From the NCBI GenBank assembly GCA_013178185.1, contig JABLXC010000026.1:1-53010 (forward strand): a stretch of DNA of 53,010 nucleotides, in the 5' to 3' direction. Positions 24,694-34,154 of this stretch are shown here, one piece after another. The notes below the pieces were generated by a model. The model was given only the letters and a program-made list of their open reading frames with translations. It was not told the DNA's origin and did no database searches. The position numbers and the translations under genes are program-made. Source of the DNA: Anaerolineae bacterium (GTDB lineage: Bacteria; Chloroflexota; Anaerolineae; Anaerolineales; Anaerolineaceae). Positions within the stretch are counted from its first letter, which is position 1. Every line of letters starts with the position of its first letter.

Positions 24694-26298
24694 ATGAAGC
24701 CTTCAGAGGTTCAAAAATCTTTGCAAACTGGCCTGTTTTACCGGGCGGCGCGGCGTTACCTGCGGGTTCGGTGGGCGTCGTTTGCGATTCTTTTGGCGCT
24801 GATGGCTGTGTATGCGGCCAGTTTGCTGCTTTCTGCCACATCGGTCTATGGCATCGGTATTCGCAGCGACTCGGTGGCGTATATCTGGTCAGCGCGCAAC
24901 CTGGCTGAGGGGATTGGCCTCGGTCGGATGGATGGGGGCGGCAATTTTAAGGCGATGACGCACTGGCCGCCGCTCTATCCTGTGGTTCTGGCGGCCTTTC
25001 CACTGTTTGGGATGGACGTTATTGAAGGGGCGCGCTGGCTGGGGGCGATCCTTGGCGGGTTGAATGTGGCGCTGGTTGGATGGATGCTGGCGCGTATCAC
25101 CCGCTCGCCCTGGTTTGCGGCGGGCGGCGCGTTGATTGTGCTCTTCTCGCCTGCGATGGCCGAAACCAACCTGCAGGCGATGACTGAGCCTTTGTACATT
25201 TCCCTGAGCCTGCTGGCGCTGCTGTTTCTGGACACTGCCCTTCTGCGCGGGCGCCGCCGGTGGCTGCTGGCGGCTGCGGTGTTCACGGCGCTGGCTTTGT
25301 TGACCCGCTATGTGGGGCTTTCGCTGGTACTGGCAGGTGCGTTGGGGATTCTGATTTATGAGCGGCAGACCCTCGGTCGGCGCGGCCGAGATTTGGCCAT
25401 TTTTCTGGCGATCGCGGTTCTGCCAGCGGGACTTTGGGCGTTGCGCAACCTGGCGCTTTCTGGCAGCGCGGCTAACCGCGCTCTGACCTTCTACGCAATC
25501 CCGGTTTCTGACTTTGCGTTGGCGTTTGAAACAATGCAGGGGTGGGTTTCACCTGCCAGTGAAATTCTTTCGGTGGGCGCGGGCAAACTCATCCTGGCGC
25601 TGGTGGCGTTGTTGGGCGGATTTTTGCTGGCGCGATTTGGGTCTTTTGGAGAGGAAAACGGACCTCGCTCAACGCTCATTGACCTTAACCAGCTTTTGCT
25701 TGGTTTTTACCTGATGATGGTACTGGTCTCGCGGCTGTTCTTCGACCCTCTGATCACCATTTTTGAACAGCGCATTCTTGCGCCGGCGTATCTTTCGGTT
25801 TTGGCGCTTTTGACCGGTATTCTGTTTGCTGCCTGGCACAGCGCGGTGAAACTCCGCTGGTGGATTGGCGCTATTCTGGCAATTTTTTACCTGTGGAGCG
25901 CCTATTCGTTTGCGATGATTTATCGTAGCCAGAGCAACCAGATCTACAATACGATGCGCGAAAATGGCAGCGGGTATGCTTACAAAGGCGAGCTAGACTC
26001 GCCTTTTGCAAAATTGCTGCGCCAGATACCTGATCGGGCGGTGGTGTTCACCAGTAATGTTGAAAAATTCTATTTTTTAACCGGGAAGCCTTCCTATGGA
26101 TATCCTTCTGAATTCGATGCGGCATTTATAAAATCTGTGAAGGCAATGATGGTGGATCGGACGGTATTTTTCGTCAGCTTTCACCGGGAGAACGAAAGCT
26201 GGCTTGTGATTCGCGAACAATTGACTGGATTGCGAACGGTTTACGAGGACGAAAACTCCTATATCTACAGCAACCTGCAGCCGGTGGAGGAAAAGTGA
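24694..26298 (+). CDS. Polytopic membrane glycosyltransferase-like protein (GT39/GT83 type)
   Basis: A 534-residue protein with about ten to twelve hydrophobic segments. After the first membrane segment comes an external acidic loop with GIRSDSVAYIWSARNLAEG, the pattern (acidic residue, then YxxxAxxLxxG) of lipid-linked-sugar glycosyltransferases of the GT-C fold. The C-terminal 100 residues are hydrophilic and outside the membrane. Substrate and acceptor are unknown. The frame is open to a TTG at 24643, but the promoter's -10 box lies at 24636-24641, so the real start must be later; I choose the first ATG (24694), with only a weak GG upstream. The next gene, another polytopic protein, begins 2 nt after its stop. 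Confidence 0.65.
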   Translation: MKPSEVQKSLQTGLFYRAARRYLRVRWASFAILLALMAVYAASLLLSATSVYGIGIRSDSVAYIWSARNLAEGIGLGRMDGGGNFKAMTHWPPLYPVVLAAFPLFGMDVIEGARWLGAILGGLNVALVGWMLARITRSPWFAAGGALIVLFSPAMAETNLQAMTEPLYISLSLLALLFLDTALLRGRRRWLLAAAVFTALALLTRYVGLSLVLAGALGILIYERQTLGRRGRDLAIFLAIAVLPAGLWALRNLALSGSAANRALTFYAIPVSDFALAFETMQGWVSPASEILSVGAGKLILALVALLGGFLLARFGSFGEENGPRSTLIDLNQLLLGFYLMMVLVSRLFFDPLITIFEQRILAPAYLSVLALLTGILFAAWHSAVKLRWWIGAILAIFYLWSAYSFAMIYRSQSNQIYNTMRENGSGYAYKGELDSPFAKLLRQIPDRAVVFTSNVEKFYFLTGKPSYGYPSEFDAAFIKSVKAMMVDRTVFFVSFHRENESWLVIREQLTGLRTVYEDENSYIYSNLQPVEEK

Positions 26299-26300
26299 GC

Positions 26301-28370
26301 ATGAACAAGGAAAGACGCGCCTTGCCGGAATGGACGGTTGTTTTTATTTTGTTGGCTGTCTGCCTGGTCGCTTTTGGGCTGTTGCTGCCGCGCCTGGGTT
26401 TCTATTGGGATGATTGGGCAAAGCTGTTGGTCAGCCGTTTGTTTGGGCTTTCGGGGTATTGGGCTTATTACGCCGAAGACCGCCCGCTTTCGGGTTGGAC
26501 ACATATCCTCTTGACCCCTCTTCTCGGCCCTGCGCCGTTCAACTGGCAGGTCTTTGCACTGCTGTTGCGCTGGTTGACGGCGGCAGGAATCTGGTGGACG
26601 CTGCGGCTGTTATGGCCCGAACATCGCAGACAGGCTGTCTATGCTGCGCTCTTGTTTGCGATTTATCCTGTTTTCACCCAGCAGCCGATTGCGCTGACCT
26701 TTCACCAACAGTGGCTGCAATACGCTCTCTATTTTTTCTCCGCGGCTGCGATGCTCCTGGCGCTTACCTACCCAAAACGTTATGGGATACTGACGGGATT
26801 GGCGCTGGCCGCTATGATTGCTGAACTTTCGGTGACCGAATATTTTGTCGGGCTCGAGGCACTGCGGCTGCTCTTTTTAGGGATTGTGGCTACCCGGATG
26901 GCGAGTGGCTTTAAACAGAAGCTGGCCTGTTGGCTGCGTTTTTCCTGGCCGTATCTACTGTTCCTGGCCGCGTACGTGATCTGGCGCTTGTTTTTCATCC
27001 GCTTGAGCGGCGAGGATCCTTACCAGGCAAAAATGCTTTATGGCTTGTTCAGCCAGCCGGTGGATACGCTTCGATCCCTGGCGCGCATGACCATTGCGGA
27101 TACGCTGTACGTGTTGATCGGAAGTTGGGGGCCGGTGGTTGGGCTGGGGTTGGAACGACAGGCCAGCTTTGTATTCACCGTTTTGATCTGGGCGGCGGCG
27201 ATCCTGTGTGGCGCTGGGCTGGCGGTTTACCTGAACCGGCTGCGCTATCCTGAGGAGGATAAGCAGGAGATGCAGGGGGGCAGATGGCTGATCCAGGCGC
27301 TGGCAACTGGTTTGCTTGCTCTCATGCTGGGCTGCCTGCCAGGGTGGATTACAAACCGCCCGGTGCTTTTTGATTTCCATTCCAATCGCTATGCCATGCC
27401 GGCGATGTTTGGGGCAGCCCTGGTCTGGGCGGCGGCGCTGGAATGGCTTACGCAGCGCCGGTTCCAGAAAAATATCCTGGCAGGCGGCCTGGTTGCAGCA
27501 GCTGCAATTTTTCACCTGAACACTGCCAGCGATTATGCCCAAATTTGGAAGAACCAGCTTGACTTTTACTGGCAGTTGACCTGGCGGGCGCCCTCGCTTG
27601 AACCGGGCACCGCGATTTTGGGGGAAAACGAATTGTTCCCAAACCAGGGCAGTTTTTCTAGCTCGGCGGCGATTAACCTGTTGTACCCACAGGAGAGGGG
27701 GAGAGAACACCTGGCATACTGGTATTACAATCTCTGGCCGCGTTTTGCCATCGAGCCCTCAGAAAGCCCGCTGGGGATCCCGCTCCGCACCCAGTTTCGC
27801 ACGCTGACCTATCAGGGGGTCACGGGGGAGAGCCTGGTTATATTTTACGATCCCGGAAGGGCGAACTGTTTGTGGGTGTTGGGACCAGAAGACGTCCTTA
27901 ACCCGGATTTGCCGGAACTGACCCGGCGGATGCTGCCCGCCTCGGATTTGAATCGGATTCGGCTAGAAGCGGGCACCAACAGCAGCCCGGATGTGCGCAT
28001 GTTTGGCCAGGAACCTGATCACGGCTGGTGCTATTATTACCAAAAAGCTGCCTTAGCTGCTCAGTTTGAGGATTGGGAGATGGCGGCGCAACTGGCCGAT
28101 GAAGCCCGCAACAACCCGGAATACTACCCTAAAAACCCCTGGTTCAAGACACCTCATGAGTGGATCCCGTTTATTAAGGGGTATGCACACACAGGGCGGT
28201 GGCGCGAAGCGCAAGAGCTCACCATTCAGGCAGCCAATGTATATCAGGCCAGATACCGCGAAGAATTCTGCACGCTCTGGGATGGCCTGTTAATTGCAAC
28301 GGATGCAAGCGTAGAGCGGGAGGCGGCTTTGAACGAAGTTTGGACGGAGCTCAACTGCCCGGGGCGGTAA
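26301..28370 (+). CDS. Large polytopic membrane protein, GT-C-like
   Basis: This protein of about 690 residues has roughly ten hydrophobic segments in the first 430 residues, then a soluble tail of about 250 residues. The first external loop holds FYWDDWAKLL, an Asp-Asp pair in the position where GT-C glycosyltransferases keep their catalytic acid. I cannot place it in a named family. GGAGG sits before both a GTG at 26295 and the ATG at 26301; I prefer the ATG for spacing (10 nt). It forms a pair with the previous membrane protein. Both may act in surface-sugar assembly, but no other polysaccharide genes are nearby. Confidence 0.6.
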   Translation: MNKERRALPEWTVVFILLAVCLVAFGLLLPRLGFYWDDWAKLLVSRLFGLSGYWAYYAEDRPLSGWTHILLTPLLGPAPFNWQVFALLLRWLTAAGIWWTLRLLWPEHRRQAVYAALLFAIYPVFTQQPIALTFHQQWLQYALYFFSAAAMLLALTYPKRYGILTGLALAAMIAELSVTEYFVGLEALRLLFLGIVATRMASGFKQKLACWLRFSWPYLLFLAAYVIWRLFFIRLSGEDPYQAKMLYGLFSQPVDTLRSLARMTIADTLYVLIGSWGPVVGLGLERQASFVFTVLIWAAAILCGAGLAVYLNRLRYPEEDKQEMQGGRWLIQALATGLLALMLGCLPGWITNRPVLFDFHSNRYAMPAMFGAALVWAAALEWLTQRRFQKNILAGGLVAAAAIFHLNTASDYAQIWKNQLDFYWQLTWRAPSLEPGTAILGENELFPNQGSFSSSAAINLLYPQERGREHLAYWYYNLWPRFAIEPSESPLGIPLRTQFRTLTYQGVTGESLVIFYDPGRANCLWVLGPEDVLNPDLPELTRRMLPASDLNRIRLEAGTNSSPDVRMFGQEPDHGWCYYYQKAALAAQFEDWEMAAQLADEARNNPEYYPKNPWFKTPHEWIPFIKGYAHTGRWREAQELTIQAANVYQARYREEFCTLWDGLLIATDASVEREAALNEVWTELNCPGR

Positions 28371-28442
28371 TTTTTGCCGATTACTGCATAAAACAATTCA
28401 GTATATAATTGATTTCAACGGTGCTACAAAATGTAGGTAGCT

Positions 28443-30395
28443 ATGATTGAGAGAATTCGGATGCTGGAAGCCAGATTGGCTTCTGCCCAGGATGCTCCAC
28501 AAGAAGTTGATGCCATGCTGGACCTGGCGTGGGAACTCCGTCATGTCGATCCGGCGCGGGCGCTTGAACTAGCACAAACCGCCAGCGAGCGTTCTGCCTC
28601 TTCTGACCTCTTTCCCGTTTCCTACCAGAAGGGGATGGCTGTTGGTTTTCTTTTGCTGGGTTTGCTGCATTCTGATTTAGCCAATTACGATCAATCGCTT
28701 TCCTATTTATTCAGCGCCCTCACTCCCCTCGAAGAATTACAGGACATGAAGCATGTTGGCGAGGCGCTGGATGCAATCGCCCTGGTTTATTCCCGCCTGG
28801 GCGCCTATCAGGAAGCCCTTCAGTTCTACGAACAAAAATTGCACCTTGTAAAAATGCTGGGGGATAAGAAATCTGAAGCGGACTTGTTGAGCCATATTGG
28901 CGTGGTGGAAGTTTGCTGGGGAGACAGCAACCGGGCGCTGACCTACCTGAGCCAGGCGCTCTCACTATATGAAGAGCTGAACGATTTGCAGGGCCAGGCG
29001 GAAGTGATGGGGACCAGCTGCAGCGCTTACTGCAATATTGAGGATTACACCAATGCACGGCTCGCGGGTGAAAACAGCGTTGATCTGTATCAGCAGCTCA
29101 ACTCTCGTAAAGGAGAAGCCGAAGCGCTGAACAATCTGGGTGAAGTGTACCTGGCGTTGGGGGACGACGAGAAGGCGATCAGTTATTTTCAAAGAAGTCT
29201 GAAACTGGCCCATGAGGTGGGTTTGCGCTATGAAGCCGCGCATGGGGTGTATCACATTGGTAATATTTACCTTCAGCGCGGAGAGTTGGCAAAAGCGCTT
29301 GACCAGTACCAGGGTGGGCTGGCGCTGGCTGAGGAGATCGGCGGAAAGCAGCTCTGTGTTGAGTTTCACCATAAAATTTCTGAAGTATTCAGGCAACAAG
29401 GGGATTATGAAAAAGCGCTTTTTCACTACGAGCGCTTTCATCGGTTGAAGGAAGATATTTTTAGCGAAGCTGCCAATGCTCGTTTGCGTAACCTGGAAAT
29501 TGCTTTCCAGGCAGAGGCTTCACGCCAGGAATTGCAAGTTTATCGCATCAAGACGGCTGCTTTGAACGATGAAATTACAGAACGTAAACGGATCGAGGAG
29601 AACCTGCGCAAAACGAATGAGCAATTGCGGCAGCAAATTCATGAGCGGGAACAGCTCATTTCTGACCTGGATTCGTTTTCCCATATGGTCGCTCACGATC
29701 TTAAGAATCCGCTGCAGGTGGTGATCTTTGGCAGTCAGATGTTGTTGGAAATGCTACAGGAAAGCCTGGATGAGGACACTGCCGTTATTTTACGGAATAT
29801 CCTTCAGATGGGACACAAAATGCGGGCCATTATTGATGAGTTGCTGGTATTAGCAAGCGTACGGCAGCAGGAAATCACTTTGCAGCCGCTTGACATGGGG
29901 ATGTTGATCGAAGATGTAAAATCACGTCTGATGCCCCTGATGGAGGAGTACAACGCCGTTATTTTGGCTCCGGATAAATGGCCTGTGGCCTTGGGCCATG
30001 CGCCGTGGGTGGAAGAAGTGTGGGCAAATTATATCTCCAACGCGATCAAGTATGGAGGAAAACCGCCTCGGGTTGAACTGGGCGCGACGCCGCTAGGTAA
30101 CGGATATATTCGTTTTTGGGTGCGCGATAACGGCATGGGGCTGAAAGCAGAAGCGCGGAAAAAGCTATTCACTCCTTTCAAGCGTTTTAGCCCTGCCCAG
30201 GCAACCGGGCACGGTTTGGGTCTCTCGATCGTCAAACGGATTGTGGAGAAACTGGGCGGTGAAGTCTTTGCCGAAAGCGAGGGGCTTGGCCAGGGCAGTG
30301 TGTTCAGCTTTACATTGACGGATGCAACGCCCTTTGCGCCGCCTCCTTTGAGCGCTGCGATTTCCGGCGGATCAATTTCTTCTACAGTTGAGTGA
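28443..30395 (+). CDS. Cytoplasmic TPR sensor histidine kinase
   Basis: The 650-residue protein has no membrane segment. Residues about 1-330 form tetratricopeptide repeats (such as QGEVYLALGDDEKAISYFQ-like stretches). A coiled coil follows at about 345-405 (ITERKRIEENLRKTNEQLRQ), then the H-box FSHMVAHDLKNPLQ with the phospho-His, and an ATP-binding domain: N-box NAIKYGG, G1 RDNGMGLK and G2 GHGLGLSIVK. It would autophosphorylate on the H-box histidine after a protein or peptide signal through the TPR part. No response regulator gene lies nearby, so it is an orphan kinase. A TATAAT-like box (about 28402) lies upstream. Confidence 0.88.
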   Translation: MIERIRMLEARLASAQDAPQEVDAMLDLAWELRHVDPARALELAQTASERSASSDLFPVSYQKGMAVGFLLLGLLHSDLANYDQSLSYLFSALTPLEELQDMKHVGEALDAIALVYSRLGAYQEALQFYEQKLHLVKMLGDKKSEADLLSHIGVVEVCWGDSNRALTYLSQALSLYEELNDLQGQAEVMGTSCSAYCNIEDYTNARLAGENSVDLYQQLNSRKGEAEALNNLGEVYLALGDDEKAISYFQRSLKLAHEVGLRYEAAHGVYHIGNIYLQRGELAKALDQYQGGLALAEEIGGKQLCVEFHHKISEVFRQQGDYEKALFHYERFHRLKEDIFSEAANARLRNLEIAFQAEASRQELQVYRIKTAALNDEITERKRIEENLRKTNEQLRQQIHEREQLISDLDSFSHMVAHDLKNPLQVVIFGSQMLLEMLQESLDEDTAVILRNILQMGHKMRAIIDELLVLASVRQQEITLQPLDMGMLIEDVKSRLMPLMEEYNAVILAPDKWPVALGHAPWVEEVWANYISNAIKYGGKPPRVELGATPLGNGYIRFWVRDNGMGLKAEARKKLFTPFKRFSPAQATGHGLGLSIVKRIVEKLGGEVFAESEGLGQGSVFSFTLTDATPFAPPPLSAAISGGSISSTVE

Positions 30396-30509
30396 ATTTG
30401 CTATTTTATCTTTGGGGCCACGATTCTCAGGATTCTTGTAACTTTTTAACGCCAGGCGCATCCAAAGCATTGTAAGAAAACGATCTTAAACATGTGTGGA
30501 GTGAATCAT

Positions 30510-30917
30510 ATGGAGATGGTAATTGATTTTCCTGGCGGGGCAAAGGTGGATGCCCATTTTGGCAACTTTACAGTGAAAACTGACCAGCCGCCAATGGGGG
30601 GCGGAGAAGGGTCTGCGCCGACCCCATTTGCTGTATTTTTGGCTTCGATAGGTACTTGTGCAGGGATTTACGTGCTGGGTTTTTGCAAGCAGCGCGGGCT
30701 GCCCACAGAGGGAATCCGGATCATCCAGCGGGTGCATACCAACCCCGTTACGGGTATGGTAGGAGATATTGATTTAGAAATTCAAGTACCTCCTGAGTTC
30801 CCTGAGCGATACACCGAAGCGTTAGTGCGGTCGGCTGAGCTTTGCGCGGTCAAAAAGCACCTTGAAAATCCACCTTCGTTTCATGTCTATACCCGGGTGG
30901 CGCAGCCAGCCGGATGA
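30510..30917 (+). CDS. OsmC-family redox protein
   Basis: A product of about 135 residues with the OsmC/YhfA pattern: GGGEGSAPTPFAVFLASIGTC near residue 35, with Cys in GTC, and a later SAELCAVKKHL with the second Cys. These two cysteines are the peroxidatic and resolving pair of OsmC-like proteins, which reduce organic hydroperoxides. The frame opens at 30492, but GGAG stands 8 nt before the ATG at 30510, so I take that start. Its neighbours give no extra information. The gene lies between the histidine kinase and a convergent HAD hydrolase. Confidence 0.82.
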   Translation: MEMVIDFPGGAKVDAHFGNFTVKTDQPPMGGGEGSAPTPFAVFLASIGTCAGIYVLGFCKQRGLPTEGIRIIQRVHTNPVTGMVGDIDLEIQVPPEFPERYTEALVRSAELCAVKKHLENPPSFHVYTRVAQPAG

Positions 30918-30939
30918 TGGTGAATATCATTTTTCTGGA

Positions 30940-31644
30940 TCAGGATTTCCCGATTAGGTTGTCTATGATCTGGTTTACCTGACCGATGTGGTCTGCTTGA
31001 ATGTATCCGGCGTTGCGCCCCTGCTCTTCGGTCACCATTTCGTGAGCCCAGGTGTGGTAGTGGGGGATATAAATCGCTTTGCCGCCGAGGTTGAGGACCG
31101 GCAGGATATCGGATTTAAGGGAATTGCCGATCATCAGAAAGCGGGTAAGGTCTATCTGGTATTTTTCCAAGATCGTTCGGTAGGTCTCGATAGTTTTTTC
31201 CCCGGTGATTTCGACGTACCGGAAATACTTTGAAAGCCCCGAGCGGTTAATTTTTCTTTGCTGTTCGGATGGATCTCCTTTCGTAATCAGCATCAAAGAT
31301 AAGCGCTGAGAGAGAACTTCGAGTGTCTCCGGGACGTGATCCAACAGCTCGATCTCGGCATCTAACATGTTTTTTGTAATGGCGATGATTTCTGATGTTT
31401 TTTCGGCGTTGAGCTTGCCGCGCGAGATTTTGACGGCGGTCTCGATCATCGAGAGAGCAAAGCTCTTGATGCCGTATCCGTAATAGGAAAGGTTATTGAT
31501 TTCAATTCTATCCAGTTCGCGCCCGACCAGCTGAGGATCGTCATAAACCGCACAGAGTTGGATAAACTGCTCGCGAGCGTTCAGGTAGTGTATCTCGTTA
31601 TTCCAAAGTGTGTCATCGGCGTCGAATGCGATGATATCGAACAT
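30940..31644 (-). CDS. HAD-superfamily hydrolase
   Basis: A 234-residue HAD phosphatase. Motif I is FDADDTLWN (nucleophile Asp), motif II is in LMLITKGD, motif III is a Lys near KYFRYVEIT, and motif IV is GNSLKSDILP. A helical cap of about 100 residues sits between motifs I and II. Substrates are unknown; related enzymes act on small phosphates. The start at 31644 is preferred to an ATG 12 codons earlier because AGGA lies 9 nt upstream. It is convergent with the OsmC gene and divergent from the lysine operon. Confidence 0.85.
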   Translation of the reverse strand: MFDIIAFDADDTLWNNEIHYLNAREQFIQLCAVYDDPQLVGRELDRIEINNLSYYGYGIKSFALSMIETAVKISRGKLNAEKTSEIIAITKNMLDAEIELLDHVPETLEVLSQRLSLMLITKGDPSEQQRKINRSGLSKYFRYVEITGEKTIETYRTILEKYQIDLTRFLMIGNSLKSDILPVLNLGGKAIYIPHYHTWAHEMVTEEQGRNAGYIQADHIGQVNQIIDNLIGKS

Positions 31645-31739
31645 GATCTGCATTCCTGGTGATGAAATTGATTGCTCCATATCATATCAAGAAAGATTTG
31701 AAATTTGAATGGATTTCGAAAATTGGTGCTTCAAAGCCC

Positions 31740-31767
31740 TTGACATGATCCTCAAAATCTGTAAAAT
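31740..31767 (+). promoter_or_regulatory. Promoter of the lysine operon
   Basis: TTGACA (31740-31745), a 16-nt spacer and TAAAAT (31762-31767) give a start near 31774, about 190 nt before lysW. The -35 box is perfect. Confidence 0.65.
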
Positions 31768-31777
31768 ACATACCATC

Positions 31778-31864
31778 ATGTTGAATTTTGTACTGATTAG
31801 CCTTTCTAAGCGAGCACGAGCGACATACCCACCCCCTCGGGAGAGCGGGCTGCTTGTGTTTTGA
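31778..31864 (+). CDS. Possible leader peptide with KRARA, upstream of lysW
   Basis: An almost leaderless ATG 4-5 nt after the predicted transcript start opens a 28-codon frame, with SLSKRARATYPPP in the middle and a TGA at 31862. It holds three Arg and one Lys codon. There is no ribosome binding site. A ribosome stalled at the Arg codons would leave the antiterminator strand at 31839 free. This is suggestive only. Confidence 0.25.
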   Translation: MLNFVLISLSKRARATYPPPRESGLLVF

Positions 31865-31931
31865 AAGCGCCTGATCAGAAAAGAAGGAAAAGTCAAACAG
31901 TTCCCTCTCCCTAGTGGAGAGGGATTTTTTT
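31839..31931 (+). promoter_or_regulatory. Candidate attenuator in the lysW leader
   Basis: A 9-bp terminator stem (TCCCTCTCC 31902-31910 with GGAGAGGGA 31916-31924) is followed by seven T, 32 nt before the lysW start. GGGAGAG (31839-31845) is fully complementary to CTCTCCC (31905-31911) in the 5' arm, giving a 7-bp alternative pairing that would block the terminator. A terminator inside the leader of an active operon implies some form of conditional read-through. It does not match a lysine riboswitch or a T-box. Confidence 0.55.
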
Positions 31932-31962
31932 ATCTTGAAGGAATTATTCTTAGGAGGAATCA

Positions 31963-32139
31963 ATGACAAACCCAATAATCGGCAATTGCCCGGAATGTGA
32001 TGCAGAACTTACCCTGGATGACATCATTACAGGTGAGATTGTCGTCTGCTCTGACTGTGGCGTGGATTTGGAGGTGATCAGCTTGGATCCACTTAAGCTG
32101 GAATTGGCGCCTATGGAAGAAGAGGACTGGGGCGAATAA
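31963..32139 (+). CDS. lysW: LysW amino-group carrier protein
   Basis: A 58-residue acidic protein with the LysW layout: a small zinc finger (NCPECDAEL and VCSDCGVDL, cysteines 9, 12, 29 and 32), then an acidic tail ending EEEDWGE. In the known pathway the gamma-carboxyl of the C-terminal glutamate is joined to the amino group of alpha-aminoadipate or glutamate, which protects it through the following reactions. The GAE-like tail is intact. TAGGAGGAAT precedes the ATG with ideal spacing. It heads the lysine operon, 22 nt before the first lysX-like gene, and is controlled by the leader attenuator. Confidence 0.95.
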   Translation: MTNPIIGNCPECDAELTLDDIITGEIVVCSDCGVDLEVISLDPLKLELAPMEEEDWGE

Positions 32140-32161
32140 GCCACCAGGACGGAGGAACTTT

Positions 32162-33112
32162 ATGAAGATCGGTATCTTACTTTCACGGGTGCGGGTTGAG
32201 GAAAAGTGGCTGCTGGCAGCGCTGGAGAGTCGTCACATTGCTTACGAGCGGATTGATGACGGCCAGGTAAACTTCAGGTTGGACGATCCGGCAGAGTGGA
32301 GTCATTTTGACGTTGTTTTGGAACGCAGCGTTTCATATGTGCGCGGTCTTTACGCCACTTCGGTGCTGAATTCCTGGGGGATTCCAACGGTCAATATGTC
32401 TTCGGTCGCGCAGGTGTGCGGCGACAAACTGGCTACTTCGGCTGCGCTTTCCAGAGCAGGGGTACCGCAGCCCCGCCTGCGGGTGGCCTTTACGCCCGAG
32501 GCGGCGCTGGAAGCAATTGAAGAGCTGGGTTATCCTGTAGTGCTCAAACCGGTGGTGGGGTCGTGGGGACGGCTGCTTTCCAAAATTAATGACCGTGACG
32601 CCGCTGAGGCGATCCTGGAGCATAAAGAAACGCTCGGCTCTTACCAGCATTCTGTTTTTTACATCCAGGAATTTATCCAGAAACCCGGCCGTGATATCCG
32701 CGCTATGGTGGTGGGGGATGAAACGGTCTGTGCAATTTACCGCAGTTCCTCTCATTGGATCACCAATACCGCGCGTGGCGGGCAAGGCGAAGTTTGCCCG
32801 ATTACCCCTGAGCTGAACGAACTGTGCGTGGCTGCGGCCAAAGCGGTGGGCGGTGGTGTGCTGGCAGTGGATTTATTGGAAGACCCCCAGCGCGGCTACC
32901 TGATCAACGAAGTCAACCATACAATGGAGTTTCATACCCTGGCGCCGACGACAGGCATTGATATTGCTGGCATTATATTGGATTATGCGATCAAAATGGC
33001 TGGCGCTCAATCAAATGCGATGATCCCTGTTGCGCCGCTGGATTTAACGGTTCCAAAACTGCCTCATCTGACGCCGGTAGCTTTAGAGCGTTATCCAATG
33101 AGGTCGAGATGA
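32162..33112 (+). CDS. LysX/ArgX-type LysW ligase, copy 1
   Basis: A 316-residue ATP-grasp ligase that joins an amino acid to the C-terminal glutamate of LysW. Visible blocks are [49 protein letters not shown], and the metal site [10 protein letters not shown]. In Sulfolobus the residues after MEF(K/H) set the substrate: N-[TS] for aminoadipate (LysX) and GF for glutamate (ArgX). Here they are TL, close to neither but hydrophobic at the second place as in ArgX. A tail of about 30 residues extends past the end of copy 2. It overlaps the start of lysY by 4 nt. It may serve arginine, lysine or both. Confidence 0.85.
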   Translation: MKIGILLSRVRVEEKWLLAALESRHIAYERIDDGQVNFRLDDPAEWSHFDVVLERSVSYVRGLYATSVLNSWGIPTVNMSSVAQVCGDKLATSAALSRAGVPQPRLRVAFTPEAALEAIEELGYPVVLKPVVGSWGRLLSKINDRDAAEAILEHKETLGSYQHSVFYIQEFIQKPGRDIRAMVVGDETVCAIYRSSSHWITNTARGGQGEVCPITPELNELCVAAAKAVGGGVLAVDLLEDPQRGYLINEVNHTMEFHTLAPTTGIDIAGIILDYAIKMAGAQSNAMIPVAPLDLTVPKLPHLTPVALERYPMRSR

Positions 33113-34140
33113 AAGTTTCCATTGTTGGCGCTTCTGGCTATGCGGGCGGCGAATTATTACGCTTGCTGCTTGACCACCCAGAAGTGGAGTGTTTTCAAGC
33201 AACATCAGAAAGTCATTTAGGAGAATTTGTTTACCAGCAGCACCCAAATCTACGCAAACGCACCTCTTTAAAATTCTCATCGCGCCAGGTGTTGGAGCCT
33301 TGTGACGTGCTTTTTCTAGCGCTGCCGCATGGCGACAGTCAGAAAAATATCGAACATTACGCTTCTCTAGCGCCCCGCATCGTTGACCTGGCGGCAGATT
33401 TTCGCTTGAGAGATCCTCAGCTTTACAAAACCTATTATGGGCATGACCATGCAGCCCCGGATTGGCTGGAGCGGTTTGTGTATGGACTGCCGGAACTGCA
33501 CCGCGAGGAAATGCGGCAGGCCAGCTATATCAGTGGTGTGGGCTGTAACGCTACGGCGAGTATCCTGGCGCTTTTCGTCCTGGTCAAGAACGATTTTCTC
33601 GATACGAGCAAACCGGTGATTGTGGAAATTAAAGTAGGATCCTCAGAAGGGGGGGCGACCCCCAACCCTGGTTCGCATCACCCGGAGCGGAGCGGTGTGA
33701 TCCGAACTTTTTCGGCTTTTGGCCACCGCCATACCGCCGAAGTGGTGCAGGAACTTGGTTTGCAGGACGTGCACTTGACCATGACTTCAGTGGATTTGGT
33801 GCGAGGAGCGCTGGCAGCAGCGCATGCCTTTGTAAAACCGGGCGTGACCGAGAAAGACCTGTGGCGGGCTTACCGCGCCTGGGTAGAACAAGAGCCTTTT
33901 GTGCGCCTTGTGAAGGACCGGCGCGGCATTTATCGTGTGCCGGAGCCAAAAGTGTTGGCAGGCAGCAATTACGCTGATGTCGGTTTTGAATTGGACGAAC
34001 AGAGCCGCCATGTGGTTGCCACTGCGGCGATCGACAACTTGGTGAAAGGTGCGGCGGGTTCAGCAGTTCAGGCCATGAACGTGATGTGCGGTTTTGATGA
34101 GACAGCCGGGCTCAGTTTTAGCGGGTTGCACCCGGCTTAG
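33109..34140 (+). CDS. lysY: LysW-aminoadipyl-phosphate reductase (ArgC-like)
   Basis: The 343-residue protein is an ArgC/LysY dehydrogenase. The NADP-binding start [16 protein letters not shown] and the catalytic Cys in [11 protein letters not shown] are clear, and [18 protein letters not shown] marks the active-site loop of the LysY group. It reduces the phosphorylated LysW-bound substrate to the semialdehyde. The start overlaps the stop of the previous gene (ATGA), so translation is coupled. In the LysW pathway this enzyme can act on both aminoadipate and glutamate derivatives. The length is normal and no changes at key residues are seen. Confidence 0.93.
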   Translation: MKVSIVGASGYAGGELLRLLLDHPEVECFQATSESHLGEFVYQQHPNLRKRTSLKFSSRQVLEPCDVLFLALPHGDSQKNIEHYASLAPRIVDLAADFRLRDPQLYKTYYGHDHAAPDWLERFVYGLPELHREEMRQASYISGVGCNATASILALFVLVKNDFLDTSKPVIVEIKVGSSEGGATPNPGSHHPERSGVIRTFSAFGHRHTAEVVQELGLQDVHLTMTSVDLVRGALAAAHAFVKPGVTEKDLWRAYRAWVEQEPFVRLVKDRRGIYRVPEPKVLAGSNYADVGFELDEQSRHVVATAAIDNLVKGAAGSAVQAMNVMCGFDETAGLSFSGLHPA

Positions 34141-34154
34141 GGAGTGGAGGAAGG

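Noticed and set aside
31774-31962. Lysine riboswitch or T-box upstream of lysW
   Set aside because: The leader is too short and lacks the conserved L-box segments and the T-box core (GGGUGGNACCGCG); only a terminator with one alternative pairing is visible.
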